A program made the translations under genes and the position numbers. 43,702 nt of DNA from an uncultured Oscillospiraceae bacterium (GTDB lineage: Bacteria > Bacillota > Clostridia > Oscillospirales > Ruminococcaceae), in NCBI GenBank assembly GCA_900543705.1, contig UQSL01000007.1, positions 1 to 43,702 of the forward strand, read 5' to 3'. The notes under the pieces were generated by a model. The model ran no database searches and had not been told where the DNA came from. It saw only the letters and a program-made list of their open reading frames with translations. Position 1 is the stretch's first letter. Each line of letters starts with the position of its first letter. Positions 15,363-23,669 of this stretch are shown in pieces.

Positions 15363-15785
15363 TCAATCTCTTTGGGCGGGCGGGCTGATTTCTCCAAGTG
15401 CCTTGGCAAATTCCATGTCCTGAGTGGCCCTGGCAATGTCCCCAATCGAGAGCATTCCACGGATACGGCAGTCCTCCACGACCGGTAGCCTCCAGACGCG
15501 GTGTTCTCCCATCAGGCGGATGGCCTTGGAGATACTCTCGAGCGGGGCAATGGAATAGGTGTCCCCGGTCATGATATCCCCAGCCTGACACTCCTTCGGG
15601 TTCCTCCCCTCGGCAACGCAGCGTACGACGATATCCCGGTCGGTAAGCATCCCGCACAGCATCTGCCCGCAGGTCACCGGAATTGCCCCAATTTCATAAC
15701 GGTTCATCAGCCTTGCCGCATATTCCACACTGTCCTCAACGCGGACACTGATAATTCTGGTTGACATGAGTTCACTGACGTACAT
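15363..15785 (-). CDS. CBS-pair domain protein
   Basis: 140 residues made of two CBS motifs (about 1-60 and 70-135). VEYAARLMNRYEIGAIPV, GMLTDRDIVVR, AIRLMGEHRVWRLPVV and GMLSIGDIA are typical. Stand-alone CBS pairs bind adenosine nucleotides and act as sensors. It follows the QueG-like gene with an 11-nt gap, so both are one unit. AGGGGG precedes the ATG. Partner unknown. Confidence 0.87.
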   Translation of the reverse strand: MYVSELMSTRIISVRVEDSVEYAARLMNRYEIGAIPVTCGQMLCGMLTDRDIVVRCVAEGRNPKECQAGDIMTGDTYSIAPLESISKAIRLMGEHRVWRLPVVEDCRIRGMLSIGDIARATQDMEFAKALGEISPPAQRD

Positions 15786-15796
15786 GAGTTTTCCCC

Positions 15797-16633
15797 CTAC
15801 TGGTTTGATTCTCCAGTAGTGTTACCTTTTTTTTGGCGGAGTATTCCAAGGTTGCGCTGGATAACCTTCAATCCCCGAAACCCGAATGCCCTCACTTTGC
15901 ACAGCGGCGCAGCATTCTCCTCAGTGACAATCTGCACAACGTCCTCTGTAAAAGGCGGGTAGGGATTTTCCCATGCCGTCCGATTCATCGGACAGACCAT
16001 CTGGCAGATATCACAGCCCCAGACGAGTCCTCCCGCCCGGATAAGTGCCTGTTCTGCCTGTGTCAGCTCCCCTTTTTTCTGAGTAAGAGCGGAAACACAC
16101 TGTTGTTCACGGAGTTTTCCTCCAGACAGCGCGTTTCCCGGACAGGCCCGCTCGCAGACCCCGCAGCCGATACAGCCTTGAATCGGAAAATCCTGCACTG
16201 GCAGTTCAAGCGTTGTGACAATCTCCCCCAAAAACAGCCAGGAGCCATAGCGTGGATGAATGAGCAGCGTGTTGCGCCCAATGACACCGAGACCCGCTTT
16301 CGCGGCAATTCGCACCTCGTCAAACGGGGAAATATCCGCGAATGCGGCAAACTTTTCAGAAGGAAATTGTTTGCACAAAGCGGTAATCATTCCTTCTAGG
16401 GCCCGCCGCGCCACGGGATGATAATCCGGAACACAGGCATAGCGGGAGAGATTACATGCGCCGTGATATTCCGGCAAAAGATAGGGGAAGGCAAAGACTA
16501 GCACGGTCTTTGCCCTTTCCGGCACCCGGGAAATCCCCCGACAGGGCACACTCAAATCCATCGGGTCAAAGCGGCAAACTCCCCAGTCAGGGATCTCAAA
16601 ACTCTTTATCAAATCAGCCAACTGCTTGTCCAT
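15797..16633 (-). CDS. Short QueG-like (epoxyqueuosine reductase-family) Fe-S protein
   Basis: 278 residues from the ATG at 16633, which follows GGAGGGAAGG; in-frame starts further upstream have no such site. Two 4Fe-4S motifs are clear: CIGCGVCERACPGNAL and WGCDICQMVCPMN. The ISPFDEVRIAAKAGLGVIGRNTLLI stretch is that of QueG, which reduces epoxyqueuosine to queuosine in tRNA with cobalamin. Full QueG is about 380 residues, and this lacks the C-terminal HEAT-like part that helps bind tRNA. It may therefore act on another substrate. It leads the CBS gene in an operon. Confidence 0.75.
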   Translation of the reverse strand: MDKQLADLIKSFEIPDWGVCRFDPMDLSVPCRGISRVPERAKTVLVFAFPYLLPEYHGACNLSRYACVPDYHPVARRALEGMITALCKQFPSEKFAAFADISPFDEVRIAAKAGLGVIGRNTLLIHPRYGSWLFLGEIVTTLELPVQDFPIQGCIGCGVCERACPGNALSGGKLREQQCVSALTQKKGELTQAEQALIRAGGLVWGCDICQMVCPMNRTAWENPYPPFTEDVVQIVTEENAAPLCKVRAFGFRGLKVIQRNLGILRQKKGNTTGESNQ

Positions 16634-16661
16634 GTGCCTTCCCTCCTTTTTTCCTTCTGTT

Positions 16662-16691
16662 ATGATACCATAGCAAGGCGATTGCATACAA
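16662..16691 (-). promoter_or_regulatory. Promoter of the QueG-like gene
   Basis: Minus strand TTGTAT (16691-16686), 18-nt spacer, TATCAT (16667-16662), about 30 nt before the ATG. Confidence 0.55.
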
Positions 16692-16748
16692 GAATCCGGG
16701 GGAAAACCCGCTGTTTTTGCTTTCGTGTACAAAAGTGATAGGGAGCGC

Positions 16749-16776
16749 TTGACTCCCCTCTCCGGTAGAGTATAAT
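16749..16776 (+). promoter_or_regulatory. Promoter of the EamA transporter gene
   Basis: TTGACT (16749-16754), 16-nt spacer, TATAAT (16771-16776). The -10 box overlaps the most upstream in-frame ATG (16775), so that ATG lies before the transcription start and is not the initiation codon. Confidence 0.75.
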
Positions 16777-16804
16777 GAGAAACGAATGCAAAAGGAAGTG
16801 TGTT

Positions 16805-17791
16805 ATCACGAAAAAAGGAGCATTATATATTGTGCTGACCACCTTGATTTTCAGTACAATTGAAATTTCCATCAAGCTGTGTACCGGGCAGTTTCATCCA
16901 ATCCAGATGACCTTTACCCGCTTTTTTATCGGCGGGCTAATGCTCATCCCCTTTACCGTCTCCGCTCTTAGGAAAAAAGGCGTACGTATCGCCGCCAGAG
17001 ATTTCGGCTCCTTTGCTCTGCTCGGCTTTATCGGGGTGCTTGTGAGCATGTCCTTGTATCAGATGTCTGTGGAAAGCACCCCTGCCTCAGTGGTGGCTGT
17101 GCTGTTCAGCTCCAACCCTGTTTTCGTGACCATCCTAGCCTTTTTTCTGCTAAAGGAGCAGATTCATAAAAATAATGTCGCCGCCTTAGTTTTGGAGGTC
17201 GCAGGAATCCTTGTCATCATCAACCCCCTGCATACCAAGCTCAGCGTGCCCGGAGTGGTGTTTGCCATTACTTCCACCTTATTCTTTTCCTTGTACGGTG
17301 TGGCGGGCAAGCGAAAATGTACGAAGTACGGCGGGATTGTCGTTACCTGCATCAGCTTTTTATTCGGAAGTGTGGAAATGCTTGTAATGATCGGCCTAAG
17401 CAACCTGCCCGCCGTGAGTTCCGCCCTTACCGCGGGGGGAATAAAGTTATTCGCCTCGATCCCGCTTTTTTCTGGTTATACCTGGAAGAATATTGCGATT
17501 GTCGCGTACATCTGCCTGATTAACACCGGAGCGGGCTATGCCTGCTACTTTAAGGCTATGGAAGAAACCTCCGCCCAGCAGGCATCCCTAGCCTTTTTCT
17601 TCAAACCGATGGTATCGCCTATCCTCTCACTTGTTATCTTACGTGAGGTGATTCCGTTGAACATGCTTTTTGGCATTTTCCTGGTACTGGTTGGATCCCT
17701 GTGCTCGATTCTGCCGGGGCTTATCGCCCAATACTGTCAAAGACAAAAGATGGACGTCCCGGCGGCAATCCCAACCAAACGCCAGCCCTAG
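16805..17791 (+). CDS. EamA/DMT-family transporter
   Basis: About 328 residues with ten hydrophobic spans in two EamA repeats; FSTIEISIKL and FTRFFIGGLMLIPF in the first and YKAMEETSAQQASLAFFFKP-type sequence in the second are typical of drug/metabolite transporters. Start choice: ATG 16775 lies in the -10 box. An ATC at 16805 is preceded by AAAGGAAG at six nt and yields the natural N-terminus (M)TKKGALYIVLTT. GTG at 16832 has AAAGGAG at 11 nt but would clip the first membrane span. I chose ATC, a rare start codon. YoaK-like gene follows after 24 nt. Substrate unknown. Confidence 0.85.
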   Translation: MTKKGALYIVLTTLIFSTIEISIKLCTGQFHPIQMTFTRFFIGGLMLIPFTVSALRKKGVRIAARDFGSFALLGFIGVLVSMSLYQMSVESTPASVVAVLFSSNPVFVTILAFFLLKEQIHKNNVAALVLEVAGILVIINPLHTKLSVPGVVFAITSTLFFSLYGVAGKRKCTKYGGIVVTCISFLFGSVEMLVMIGLSNLPAVSSALTAGGIKLFASIPLFSGYTWKNIAIVAYICLINTGAGYACYFKAMEETSAQQASLAFFFKPMVSPILSLVILREVIPLNMLFGIFLVLVGSLCSILPGLIAQYCQRQKMDVPAAIPTKRQP

Positions 17792-17815
17792 TTTCCGGAA
17801 AGGCAGGTGTCTGTG

Positions 17816-18529
17816 ATGTATCGTTTTTCCACCAAACAGGTTTCCGAATCTTTTGAGCTTGGGATTTTATTGGCCCTTGTCGGCGGGTATCTCGACGCAT
17901 ACACCTATATCTCCCGAGGGCATATTTTTGCCAACGCCCAGACCGGGAACATCGTTTTGCTCGGCATTGATTTGGCAAATGGCCGGTTTATGGGCGCTCT
18001 TACCTATTTTATCCCGATACTGGCCTTTGCAGGAGGGATCCTGGTTGTCGAAATGATCCAATCGCGGCTGAAGCAGTATGAAAAGCTCCACTGGCGGCAG
18101 ATCATTGTGGCTGTAGAATTTTTTATTCTGCTTGCCGCTTCCTTTGTTCCCCGCGGAAAATGGGATATGGCGGTCAATGTCGCCATTTCCTTTGTGTGCG
18201 CCATGCAGGTGGAGGCTTTCCGCAAACTTGGCGGTGATACCTTTGCCACAACAATGTGTACCGGAAATTTGAGAAGCGCAACCGAACAGCTCTACCGCCA
18301 CTTGCAGACCAAAGACCCGCTTGTGAAAAAACGGAGCCTGCGCTACTACGGAATCATTTTGTTTTTTATCCTGGGAGCAGTTCTCGGCACTCTTATCACA
18401 AGGGTCTTTGGGGAGAAGTCCGTTCTGTTTTGCTGCCTGCTCCTATTTTTCGTCTTTTTATTCATGTTTATCGAGCCGCTTGAGGAGACAGGTCCGGAAA
18501 AGGGTTCCTGGCCGACGAACCAGCCATGA
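17816..18529 (+). CDS. YoaK/DUF1275-family membrane protein
   Basis: 237 residues with about six membrane spans. GYLDAYTYISRGHIFANAQTGN near residue 25 is the family hallmark, followed by FAGGILVVEMI and a second conserved TMCTGNLRSATE stretch. The ATG at 17816 with AGGTG six nt upstream is preferred over the GTG at 17807. Function of the family is unknown. It forms a unit with the EamA transporter and ends at a strong terminator. Confidence 0.85.
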   Translation: MYRFSTKQVSESFELGILLALVGGYLDAYTYISRGHIFANAQTGNIVLLGIDLANGRFMGALTYFIPILAFAGGILVVEMIQSRLKQYEKLHWRQIIVAVEFFILLAASFVPRGKWDMAVNVAISFVCAMQVEAFRKLGGDTFATTMCTGNLRSATEQLYRHLQTKDPLVKKRSLRYYGIILFFILGAVLGTLITRVFGEKSVLFCCLLLFFVFLFMFIEPLEETGPEKGSWPTNQP

Positions 18530-18545
18530 AATATCTGATACAGCA

Positions 18546-18581
18546 GCACCCTCCAAATGAAAATTGGAGGGTGCTTATTTC
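18546..18581 (+). terminator. Terminator of the EamA-YoaK unit
   Basis: GCACCCTCCAA / TTGGAGGGTGC with a 7-nt loop and TTATTTC, beginning 16 nt after the stop. Confidence 0.85.
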
Positions 18582-18599
18582 TATCCGCTTTAAACGATT

Positions 18600-18634
18600 G
18601 GGCATGGCCCAAGCTCCCGGCTTGGGACATGCCC
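18600..18634. repeat. GC-rich hairpin between convergent genes
   Basis: GGGCATGgCCCAAG and GCTTGGGaCATGCCC pair almost perfectly over 15 bp. It lacks a clear U-tract on either side. It may be a second, bidirectional block to read-through between YoaK and the rhodanese gene. Confidence 0.5.
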
Positions 18635-18718
18635 AAACTGTTTTGGTCTCCTCCATTATTTTCCGCATAGGCAGGCACGTTTCACTGTCTTTGGTTCCTT
18701 ATGGCCGCGCTTTACTTT

Positions 18719-19357
18719 TCACTTTGTAACCTCATAGGGCCAGTCGATTATCCCGCCGAAATCGTAGACGTTTTCATATCCTAAACCGGAGAGCTGGAGC
18801 GCCGCTTTGGCACTGCGGTTCCCGCTTCGGCAGTAGACAAGGATGGTCGCGCTTTTATCCGGGAGTTTGTCCTCGGCCAGGTTGACGAGCACATCCAACG
18901 GGAGCAGCATAGCCCCTTCAATGTGCCCTTCAGCATACTCGTCTTCCCGGCGTACATCGACCACGGTGACCCCGCCCTCACGCATCATTTCATAAGCCTG
19001 CTCGGACGTGATTTTGTTTTCCTGGACGGTAGATTCCACCTCGGATTCCTCCTCTCGAAGCTGAATGCTCACTGCATCCGCTTTCACCGGATAGGTTTCC
19101 CCGATATCCGGCCTTACGGTAACGATTACCTGCTGGCCTGTGGCAGGTTCAAACTCCAGCGTCATCCCCTTGTAGGAAACATTCACCCGGTCCCCGGAAG
19201 CAAAATCCTTGGTGTAGACCATGATGCTGCTCTCTCCGGCCTGTTCAATGGTGCCGGTAAAAGTTAGGTTTTCTTTCTCTGAGCATGCAGTGAATAGTAT
19301 AAGACACAAGAGCATAAACATCCCTGCTGCCGGGATGCAATACAAACTCTTTCTCAT
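18719..19357 (-). CDS. Lipoprotein with C-terminal rhodanese domain
   Basis: 212 residues. A signal peptide with lipobox LFTAC (Cys25) is followed by a small beta-rich region (about 30-100; perhaps DUF3221-like) and a rhodanese domain (about 115-212). The active-site loop is CRSGNRS with Cys176, so sulphur transfer or redox at the outer face is possible. Its ATG overlaps the bcp stop as ATGA, coupling it to a peroxiredoxin. A lipid-anchored rhodanese next to a thiol peroxidase suggests envelope or thiol stress; this is inference. Confidence 0.85.
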   Translation of the reverse strand: MRKSLYCIPAAGMFMLLCLILFTACSEKENLTFTGTIEQAGESSIMVYTKDFASGDRVNVSYKGMTLEFEPATGQQVIVTVRPDIGETYPVKADAVSIQLREEESEVESTVQENKITSEQAYEMMREGGVTVVDVRREDEYAEGHIEGAMLLPLDVLVNLAEDKLPDKSATILVYCRSGNRSAKAALQLSGLGYENVYDFGGIIDWPYEVTK

Positions 19358-19818
19358 TTCCCTAATCCCAGGTCGGCAAGGATTTGGGCGGCATGCTCAT
19401 CCGGTTTGACCTTGGGGTACACTTTTTCTATCATTCCGTTTTCATCGATGACATAGGTGCTGCGGACCGTCCCCATACTCACCTTGCCATAGAGTTTTTT
19501 CTCCTGCCAGGCGCCGTATGCTTCAATGACCGTATGCTCAGGGTCACTGAGCAGGTCAAACGGCAGGGACTGCTTGGCAATAAAATTCCGGTGTGCCTTT
19601 TCGCTGTCCTTGCTAATTCCCAGGACTACGATGCCATGTTCCTGAAATTTTGTAAAATTATCCCGAAAGGCGCAGGCTTCCCTGGTACAGCCGGGAGTGT
19701 TGTCCCGCGGATAAAAAAATAAAATCACTTTTTTGCCTGTAAAATCGCGGAGGCCGATAGGGTTGCCCTCCTGGTTCGGCAGAGTAAACTCCGGTGCTTT
19801 TTGTCCTTCCTGTAACAT
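19354..19818 (-). CDS. bcp: Peroxiredoxin Bcp (thioredoxin-dependent thiol peroxidase)
   Basis: 154 residues from the ATG at 19818, which follows AGGAGGTAGTAAG; the open frame extends upstream without a ribosome binding site. PGCTREAC carries peroxidatic Cys44 and resolving Cys49, the atypical two-Cys Bcp/PrxQ pattern. It reduces hydroperoxides with thioredoxin electrons. It is translationally coupled to the rhodanese lipoprotein. Confidence 0.93.
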   Translation of the reverse strand: MLQEGQKAPEFTLPNQEGNPIGLRDFTGKKVILFFYPRDNTPGCTREACAFRDNFTKFQEHGIVVLGISKDSEKAHRNFIAKQSLPFDLLSDPEHTVIEAYGAWQEKKLYGKVSMGTVRSTYVIDENGMIEKVYPKVKPDEHAAQILADLGLGK

Positions 19819-20007
19819 CTTACTACCTCCTGTTTTTCTGTATGTTCTGTTTTTATTATAATCTGTTTTTTTCTGAATTCTATCGCTTTTTATAAATTTG
19901 AAGCGGGAAAAGCCCATATGTTAAAGCGGTCGCGCACCTGTGATAATGGGTTTTCATTTAACAATTAATGGCGGCTTTCCACATTAGCTGTGACTGTAAA
20001 AATGGAG

Positions 20008-20040
20008 CAGGACGGGAAAGAGTTCCTGTCCTGCTTTGAC
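20008..20040 (-). terminator. Terminator of the 2-hydroxyacid dehydrogenase gene
   Basis: GCAGGACgGGAA and TTCCTGTCCTGC arms at 20008-20035; on the minus strand the stem is followed by TCCATTTTTA. Confidence 0.7.
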
Positions 20041-20046
20041 AATCTT

Positions 20047-20994
20047 TTATAGAATTATATTTTTTTGGCTGCCGTCCATCCAGGCCCGGATATTGTCAAA
20101 GACAATGTGGGCACGCGCTTCCATTGACTGTACGGAGGCAAAGGCCACATGCGGGGTGACGATGGTGTTTTTTGCGTGCAGGAGCGGATGGTTTTTATCG
20201 AGCGGGGGCTCAGCCTCGAATACATCGATTCCGGCGCCTGCGAGCCTTCCCTCATTGAGCGCATGTGCCAGGGCGGCGGAATCCACGACCGGACCGCGTG
20301 CGACATTGATGAGCAGAGCGGTCGACTTCATCCATGCGATACGCTCGGCGTTCATGAGATTTTTTGAGGAGTCATTGAGCGGGCAGTGCAGGGAAACAAT
20401 GTCGGATTCCCTTAACAGAGTCTCCAGCGGCACATATTCGACCAGGCCCTTTGCAGCTTCCTTTTCCCGGGGTGCATAGGCGAGAACCTTGCAGCCGAAA
20501 GCACGGAGCAGTTTTGCAGTACGCAGGCCGATAGCACCGGTGCCTACAATTCCCACTGTTTTGCTGGAAAGTTCGCTTCCAACAAGTCCATCCTTGGTTT
20601 TTCCTTCCCGACAGCGCGCATCCACCTGTGGGATGTTGCGCAGCAGGGAAAGCATCAGGGCGATCGTAAGCTCTGCTACCGCCTGCGTGGAATAGCCGGC
20701 GGCGTTGCTGACTGCGACGCCCTTCTCCTGAGCTGCTGCGAGGTCGACATGGTCGACGCCGGTAAAAGCAACGTCAATATATTTGAGGTTTTTACAGGAA
20801 CGGATGACCTCCCCGCTAAGGGGCATATTGGCAATCACGATAACATCCGCATCCTTGGCGCGTTGGATCTGAACTGCGGGATCAGTATTTTTTTCGTAGG
20901 CATCAAAGGTATGTCCCGCGTCGACAAAAGGCTTTGCACATTCTTCCAGCAGTTCCCCGGAAATACCGAGGGATTCTAGCAGTACAATTTTCAT
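20047..20994 (-). CDS. D-isomer-specific 2-hydroxyacid dehydrogenase
   Basis: 315 residues from the ATG at 20994, with AAGGAG about 10 nt upstream; earlier in-frame starts overlap the promoter. The Rossmann motif GTGAIGLRTAKLLRAFG (about 150) and the catalytic set Arg in INVARGPVVD, Glu in GAGIDVFEAEPP and His in TPHVAFAS are present. It reduces a 2-keto acid with NAD(P)H. Substrate cannot be told from sequence; the closest feel is the phosphoglycerate/hydroxypyruvate reductase group. Single-gene unit with its own promoter. Confidence 0.88.
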   Translation of the reverse strand: MKIVLLESLGISGELLEECAKPFVDAGHTFDAYEKNTDPAVQIQRAKDADVIVIANMPLSGEVIRSCKNLKYIDVAFTGVDHVDLAAAQEKGVAVSNAAGYSTQAVAELTIALMLSLLRNIPQVDARCREGKTKDGLVGSELSSKTVGIVGTGAIGLRTAKLLRAFGCKVLAYAPREKEAAKGLVEYVPLETLLRESDIVSLHCPLNDSSKNLMNAERIAWMKSTALLINVARGPVVDSAALAHALNEGRLAGAGIDVFEAEPPLDKNHPLLHAKNTIVTPHVAFASVQSMEARAHIVFDNIRAWMDGSQKNIIL

Positions 20995-21028
20995 GGAAAT
21001 CCGGCTCCTTATCCTTTCATTTGTCTTT

Positions 21029-21057
21029 ATCATAGCACGTTTATTAGGGGCATGCAA
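21029..21057 (-). promoter_or_regulatory. Promoter of the 2-hydroxyacid dehydrogenase gene
   Basis: Minus strand TTGCAT (21057-21052), 17-nt spacer, TATGAT (21034-21029). Confidence 0.75.
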
Positions 21058-21122
21058 TCGCAGGAAAAGAGCAAAGAATTTGTTTAGAAAAATTTGTCCC
21101 CCTCTACAGCAAACTGCCGGGA

Positions 21123-21227
21123 ATGACGATGGATGTAGATACGGACTGGGTATATCCTCCCGGCCGGGAGAGCAAACAGTATCGGGTGCAAAAAAGGACG
21201 GGTCGGTTCAGGGAGAACCGTTCGTAA
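21123..21227 (+). other. Possible 34-residue peptide in the intergenic region
   Basis: Plus strand frame from ATG 21123 to TAA 21225. The product is short and basic (TDWVYPPGRESKQYRV in its middle). No convincing ribosome binding site or promoter. The DNA also holds the perfect palindrome CTCCCGGCCGGGAG near 21157 and a GGTTCAGGGAGAACC hairpin near 21204, so it could equally be an RNA element. The rest of 21058-21274 shows nothing else. Confidence 0.25.
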
Positions 21228-21274
21228 CGTGCTTAAAAAAAAGAAACGGCTTTTCTCTTATACAGAAAAAGGAT

Positions 21275-21312
21275 AAAGGGACGAAACCAAGTCTGTTTCG
21301 TCCCTTTGGAAA
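21275..21312 (-). terminator. Terminator of the pst-pho operon
   Basis: A perfect 13-bp stem, AAAGGGACGAAAC / GTTTCGTCCCTTT, 7-nt loop, 15 nt after the phoR stop. Confidence 0.8.
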
Positions 21313-21321
21313 ACTTGTTTT

Positions 21322-22998
21322 TTATGCTTTGGGCGCCCTTTCGAAAAAGACGCGAATGGTCGTGCCCTCGCCGCTCTCACTTTGGAGCTGTAACTTGGCA
21401 TGATGCTGCTCCGCGATATGTTTGACAATCGACAGGCCCAGCCCGGTGCCCCCGGTTTCCTTGGAATGGCTTTTGTCCACGCGGTAGAACCGCTCGAAAA
21501 TCCGCTGATGGTCTTCTTTGGGGATTCCGATTCCGTTGTCAGAAACGGTTAGTACCACATGGGTATCCATCTGCGTAACGGAGACGTCCACCCTGCCTTC
21601 CGGGCGATTGTATTTGATGGCGTTATCATACAGATTGTAGACCATCTCCTCAATCAGATGGGGCGCAGCAATGATGTCCGCCGCATCGCCCGACACAGTG
21701 ATGAGGACCTTATTCTTCTTCGCCTGGTCCTCAAGCCTTGCGGCGACCCCCTTACACAGGGCGGTCAAATCCATCCGCTCGAGCGTCAGCCCCTGCTCTC
21801 CCTCGTCAAGACGGGACAGCTCAATGATATCCTCCACCAGCGTGATCAGTCGGCTTGCTTCCTTGTAAATCCGCCCGGAGAAATCCACGATATCTTCCGG
21901 ACGGACAAGTCCGTTTTTCATCAGCTCCGCGTATCCGGAAATCGAGGTCAGCGGGGTCTTGAGCTCATGGGAGACGTTCGCCGAAAACTCCTGACGCATC
22001 TTCTCGGCCTGCCACCGTTCCGTTATATCGAGAATCAGCAGGACAACGCCCTTAACTTTCTCGTTTTCAAACACTGGATTGGCAAAGAGCTGATAGTACT
22101 TGGCGTCCAGCTCAAGTACTTCCTCCTGTGCCTCCCCGTTTTGCGCGCGGGCAATCGCCTTTTGGAAGCCATCACTGCGGTTGAGATTTAGGATATGTTT
22201 GCCAAAGCATTCCTCGTTTGTCACCTGAAACAGAGCGCGCGCACTGGCATTGATGGAGAGGATGGCAGAATTTTCATCCAACACGACAAGCCCTTCCTGC
22301 ATGTTCTCGGTAATTGCAGTCAGCTCTTTCTGTTTGTCTCGGAGCATCTTCATCTGTTCTTTGATCTGCTGATGCTGCTTGGTAATGCGGGTGAGCAGTG
22401 GGGTCAGCTCATCATAGACGTAGCTGTTCTCCGGGTTTTTCAAATCGATGTTGTTAACTGGAATGATGATTTTTTTTGTCTGCCACCGGGCCAGCGCCAG
22501 AGCGACTAAAAATGCAGCCACTCCCACTGCAATCATCCAAGGCAGGCAGCCGAGCATGGAGGAATAGACGCTGTCCGTAGTATTTGCCACACGCAGGATA
22601 TTGCCGTCACTCATCTTATAGGCATAGTAAACGGTTTGCTTTCCAATCGTATCAGACAGGCGGGTGACCTGCCCTTTCCCGAATTTCAAAGCATCCTGTA
22701 CCTCCGGCCGGTCAAGATGGTTTTGCATAGTGTCCTGATTTGCTTCGCTGTCGAACAAAACCGTGCCGTCCGGTGAAATCAGGGTAACACGGGAAATATC
22801 CGGGTCTGCGTCAATGGTATTCAGGTATTCCTCGCCGCCAGTCTCAATTCCCGCGCTCAAGTATTCCATCTCTGTTTTCAGCTCGTTTTGCATGCGTACA
22901 TCAAATTCATGGTACATCACAGCAAACACCAGTGCAAAGGAAACTACAACCGTCACCAGAGACAATTGGCACATGTTGCGAAAAATTCTCTTTCTCAT
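21322..22998 (-). CDS. phoR: Phosphate-responsive sensor histidine kinase PhoR
   Basis: 558 residues. Membrane spans at about 10-30 and 150-170 enclose an extracytoplasmic sensor region. A PAS domain (about 225-330) precedes the kinase core. His344 lies in SANVSHELKTPLTS; the N box DNAIKYN, G1 DNGIGI and G2 GTGLGLSIVKHI follow. It phosphorylates the response regulator encoded just upstream, whose stop it overlaps by 4 bp. Position at the end of the pst operon makes phosphate signalling the natural assignment. Confidence 0.92.
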   Translation of the reverse strand: MRKRIFRNMCQLSLVTVVVSFALVFAVMYHEFDVRMQNELKTEMEYLSAGIETGGEEYLNTIDADPDISRVTLISPDGTVLFDSEANQDTMQNHLDRPEVQDALKFGKGQVTRLSDTIGKQTVYYAYKMSDGNILRVANTTDSVYSSMLGCLPWMIAVGVAAFLVALALARWQTKKIIIPVNNIDLKNPENSYVYDELTPLLTRITKQHQQIKEQMKMLRDKQKELTAITENMQEGLVVLDENSAILSINASARALFQVTNEECFGKHILNLNRSDGFQKAIARAQNGEAQEEVLELDAKYYQLFANPVFENEKVKGVVLLILDITERWQAEKMRQEFSANVSHELKTPLTSISGYAELMKNGLVRPEDIVDFSGRIYKEASRLITLVEDIIELSRLDEGEQGLTLERMDLTALCKGVAARLEDQAKKNKVLITVSGDAADIIAAPHLIEEMVYNLYDNAIKYNRPEGRVDVSVTQMDTHVVLTVSDNGIGIPKEDHQRIFERFYRVDKSHSKETGGTGLGLSIVKHIAEQHHAKLQLQSESGEGTTIRVFFERAPKA

Positions 22999-23669
22999 TC
23001 CTTGCCCCCGATCCGGTAGCCGACACCGCGTACGGTTTCAATCATGCTTCCGCACTCTCCGAGCTTTTGCCGAAGGGTCCTGATATGCACATCGACCGTC
23101 CGGGTTTCGCCTTCATACTCATAGCCCCAGACGGTTTCAAGCACTTTATCTCTGGTCAGCACCAGTCCAACGTTTTCCATCAGGTACCGCAGCAGCTCAA
23201 ATTCCTTAAGCGTCAGGGTAATCTCCTTCCCATCAGCGAGCACCTGATGTTTCTTCACATTGATGGTCACTTTCCCGACTGTCAATTCCGGATTTTTCTC
23301 TTTTGGTCCGACACGGCGCAGCACAGCTTTGACACGGGAAATAAGCTCCATCACACCGAAGGGCTTGGTGATGTAGTCGTCAGCACCAGAATCAAGTCCC
23401 AGCACCTTGTCATACTCCGCGCTTTTGGCGGTCAGCATGATAACCGGGACGTCCTTTGTCCGCGCAGATGCCCGCAGGCGCTTTAAAATGGAAATACCAT
23501 CCTCTCCCGGCAGCATGATGTCGAGCAGGATGAGATGCGGCACTTCTTTGGAAAGGGCCAGAAAGAGTTCCTTTCCATCGCATACTCCGCTCGCTTCAAA
23601 CCCGCCGGAGCCCAGTGCATAGACGATCAGATCTCGGATACTCTTATCATCTTCCACACAGTAAATCAT
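22995..23669 (-). CDS. phoP: Phosphate response regulator PhoP/PhoB (OmpR family)
   Basis: 224 residues: receiver domain with acidic E6/D7/D8, phospho-acceptor Asp50 (LILLDIMLPGEDG) and Lys in MLTAK, then an OmpR-type winged helix (from about 125; TLKEFELLRYLMEN, VWGYEYEGETRTVDVHIRTL). The Pho box upstream of pstS is its likely site. It overlaps phoU and phoR by 4 bp on each side. Confidence 0.93.
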   Translation of the reverse strand: MIYCVEDDKSIRDLIVYALGSGGFEASGVCDGKELFLALSKEVPHLILLDIMLPGEDGISILKRLRASARTKDVPVIMLTAKSAEYDKVLGLDSGADDYITKPFGVMELISRVKAVLRRVGPKEKNPELTVGKVTINVKKHQVLADGKEITLTLKEFELLRYLMENVGLVLTRDKVLETVWGYEYEGETRTVDVHIRTLRQKLGECGSMIETVRGVGYRIGGKE

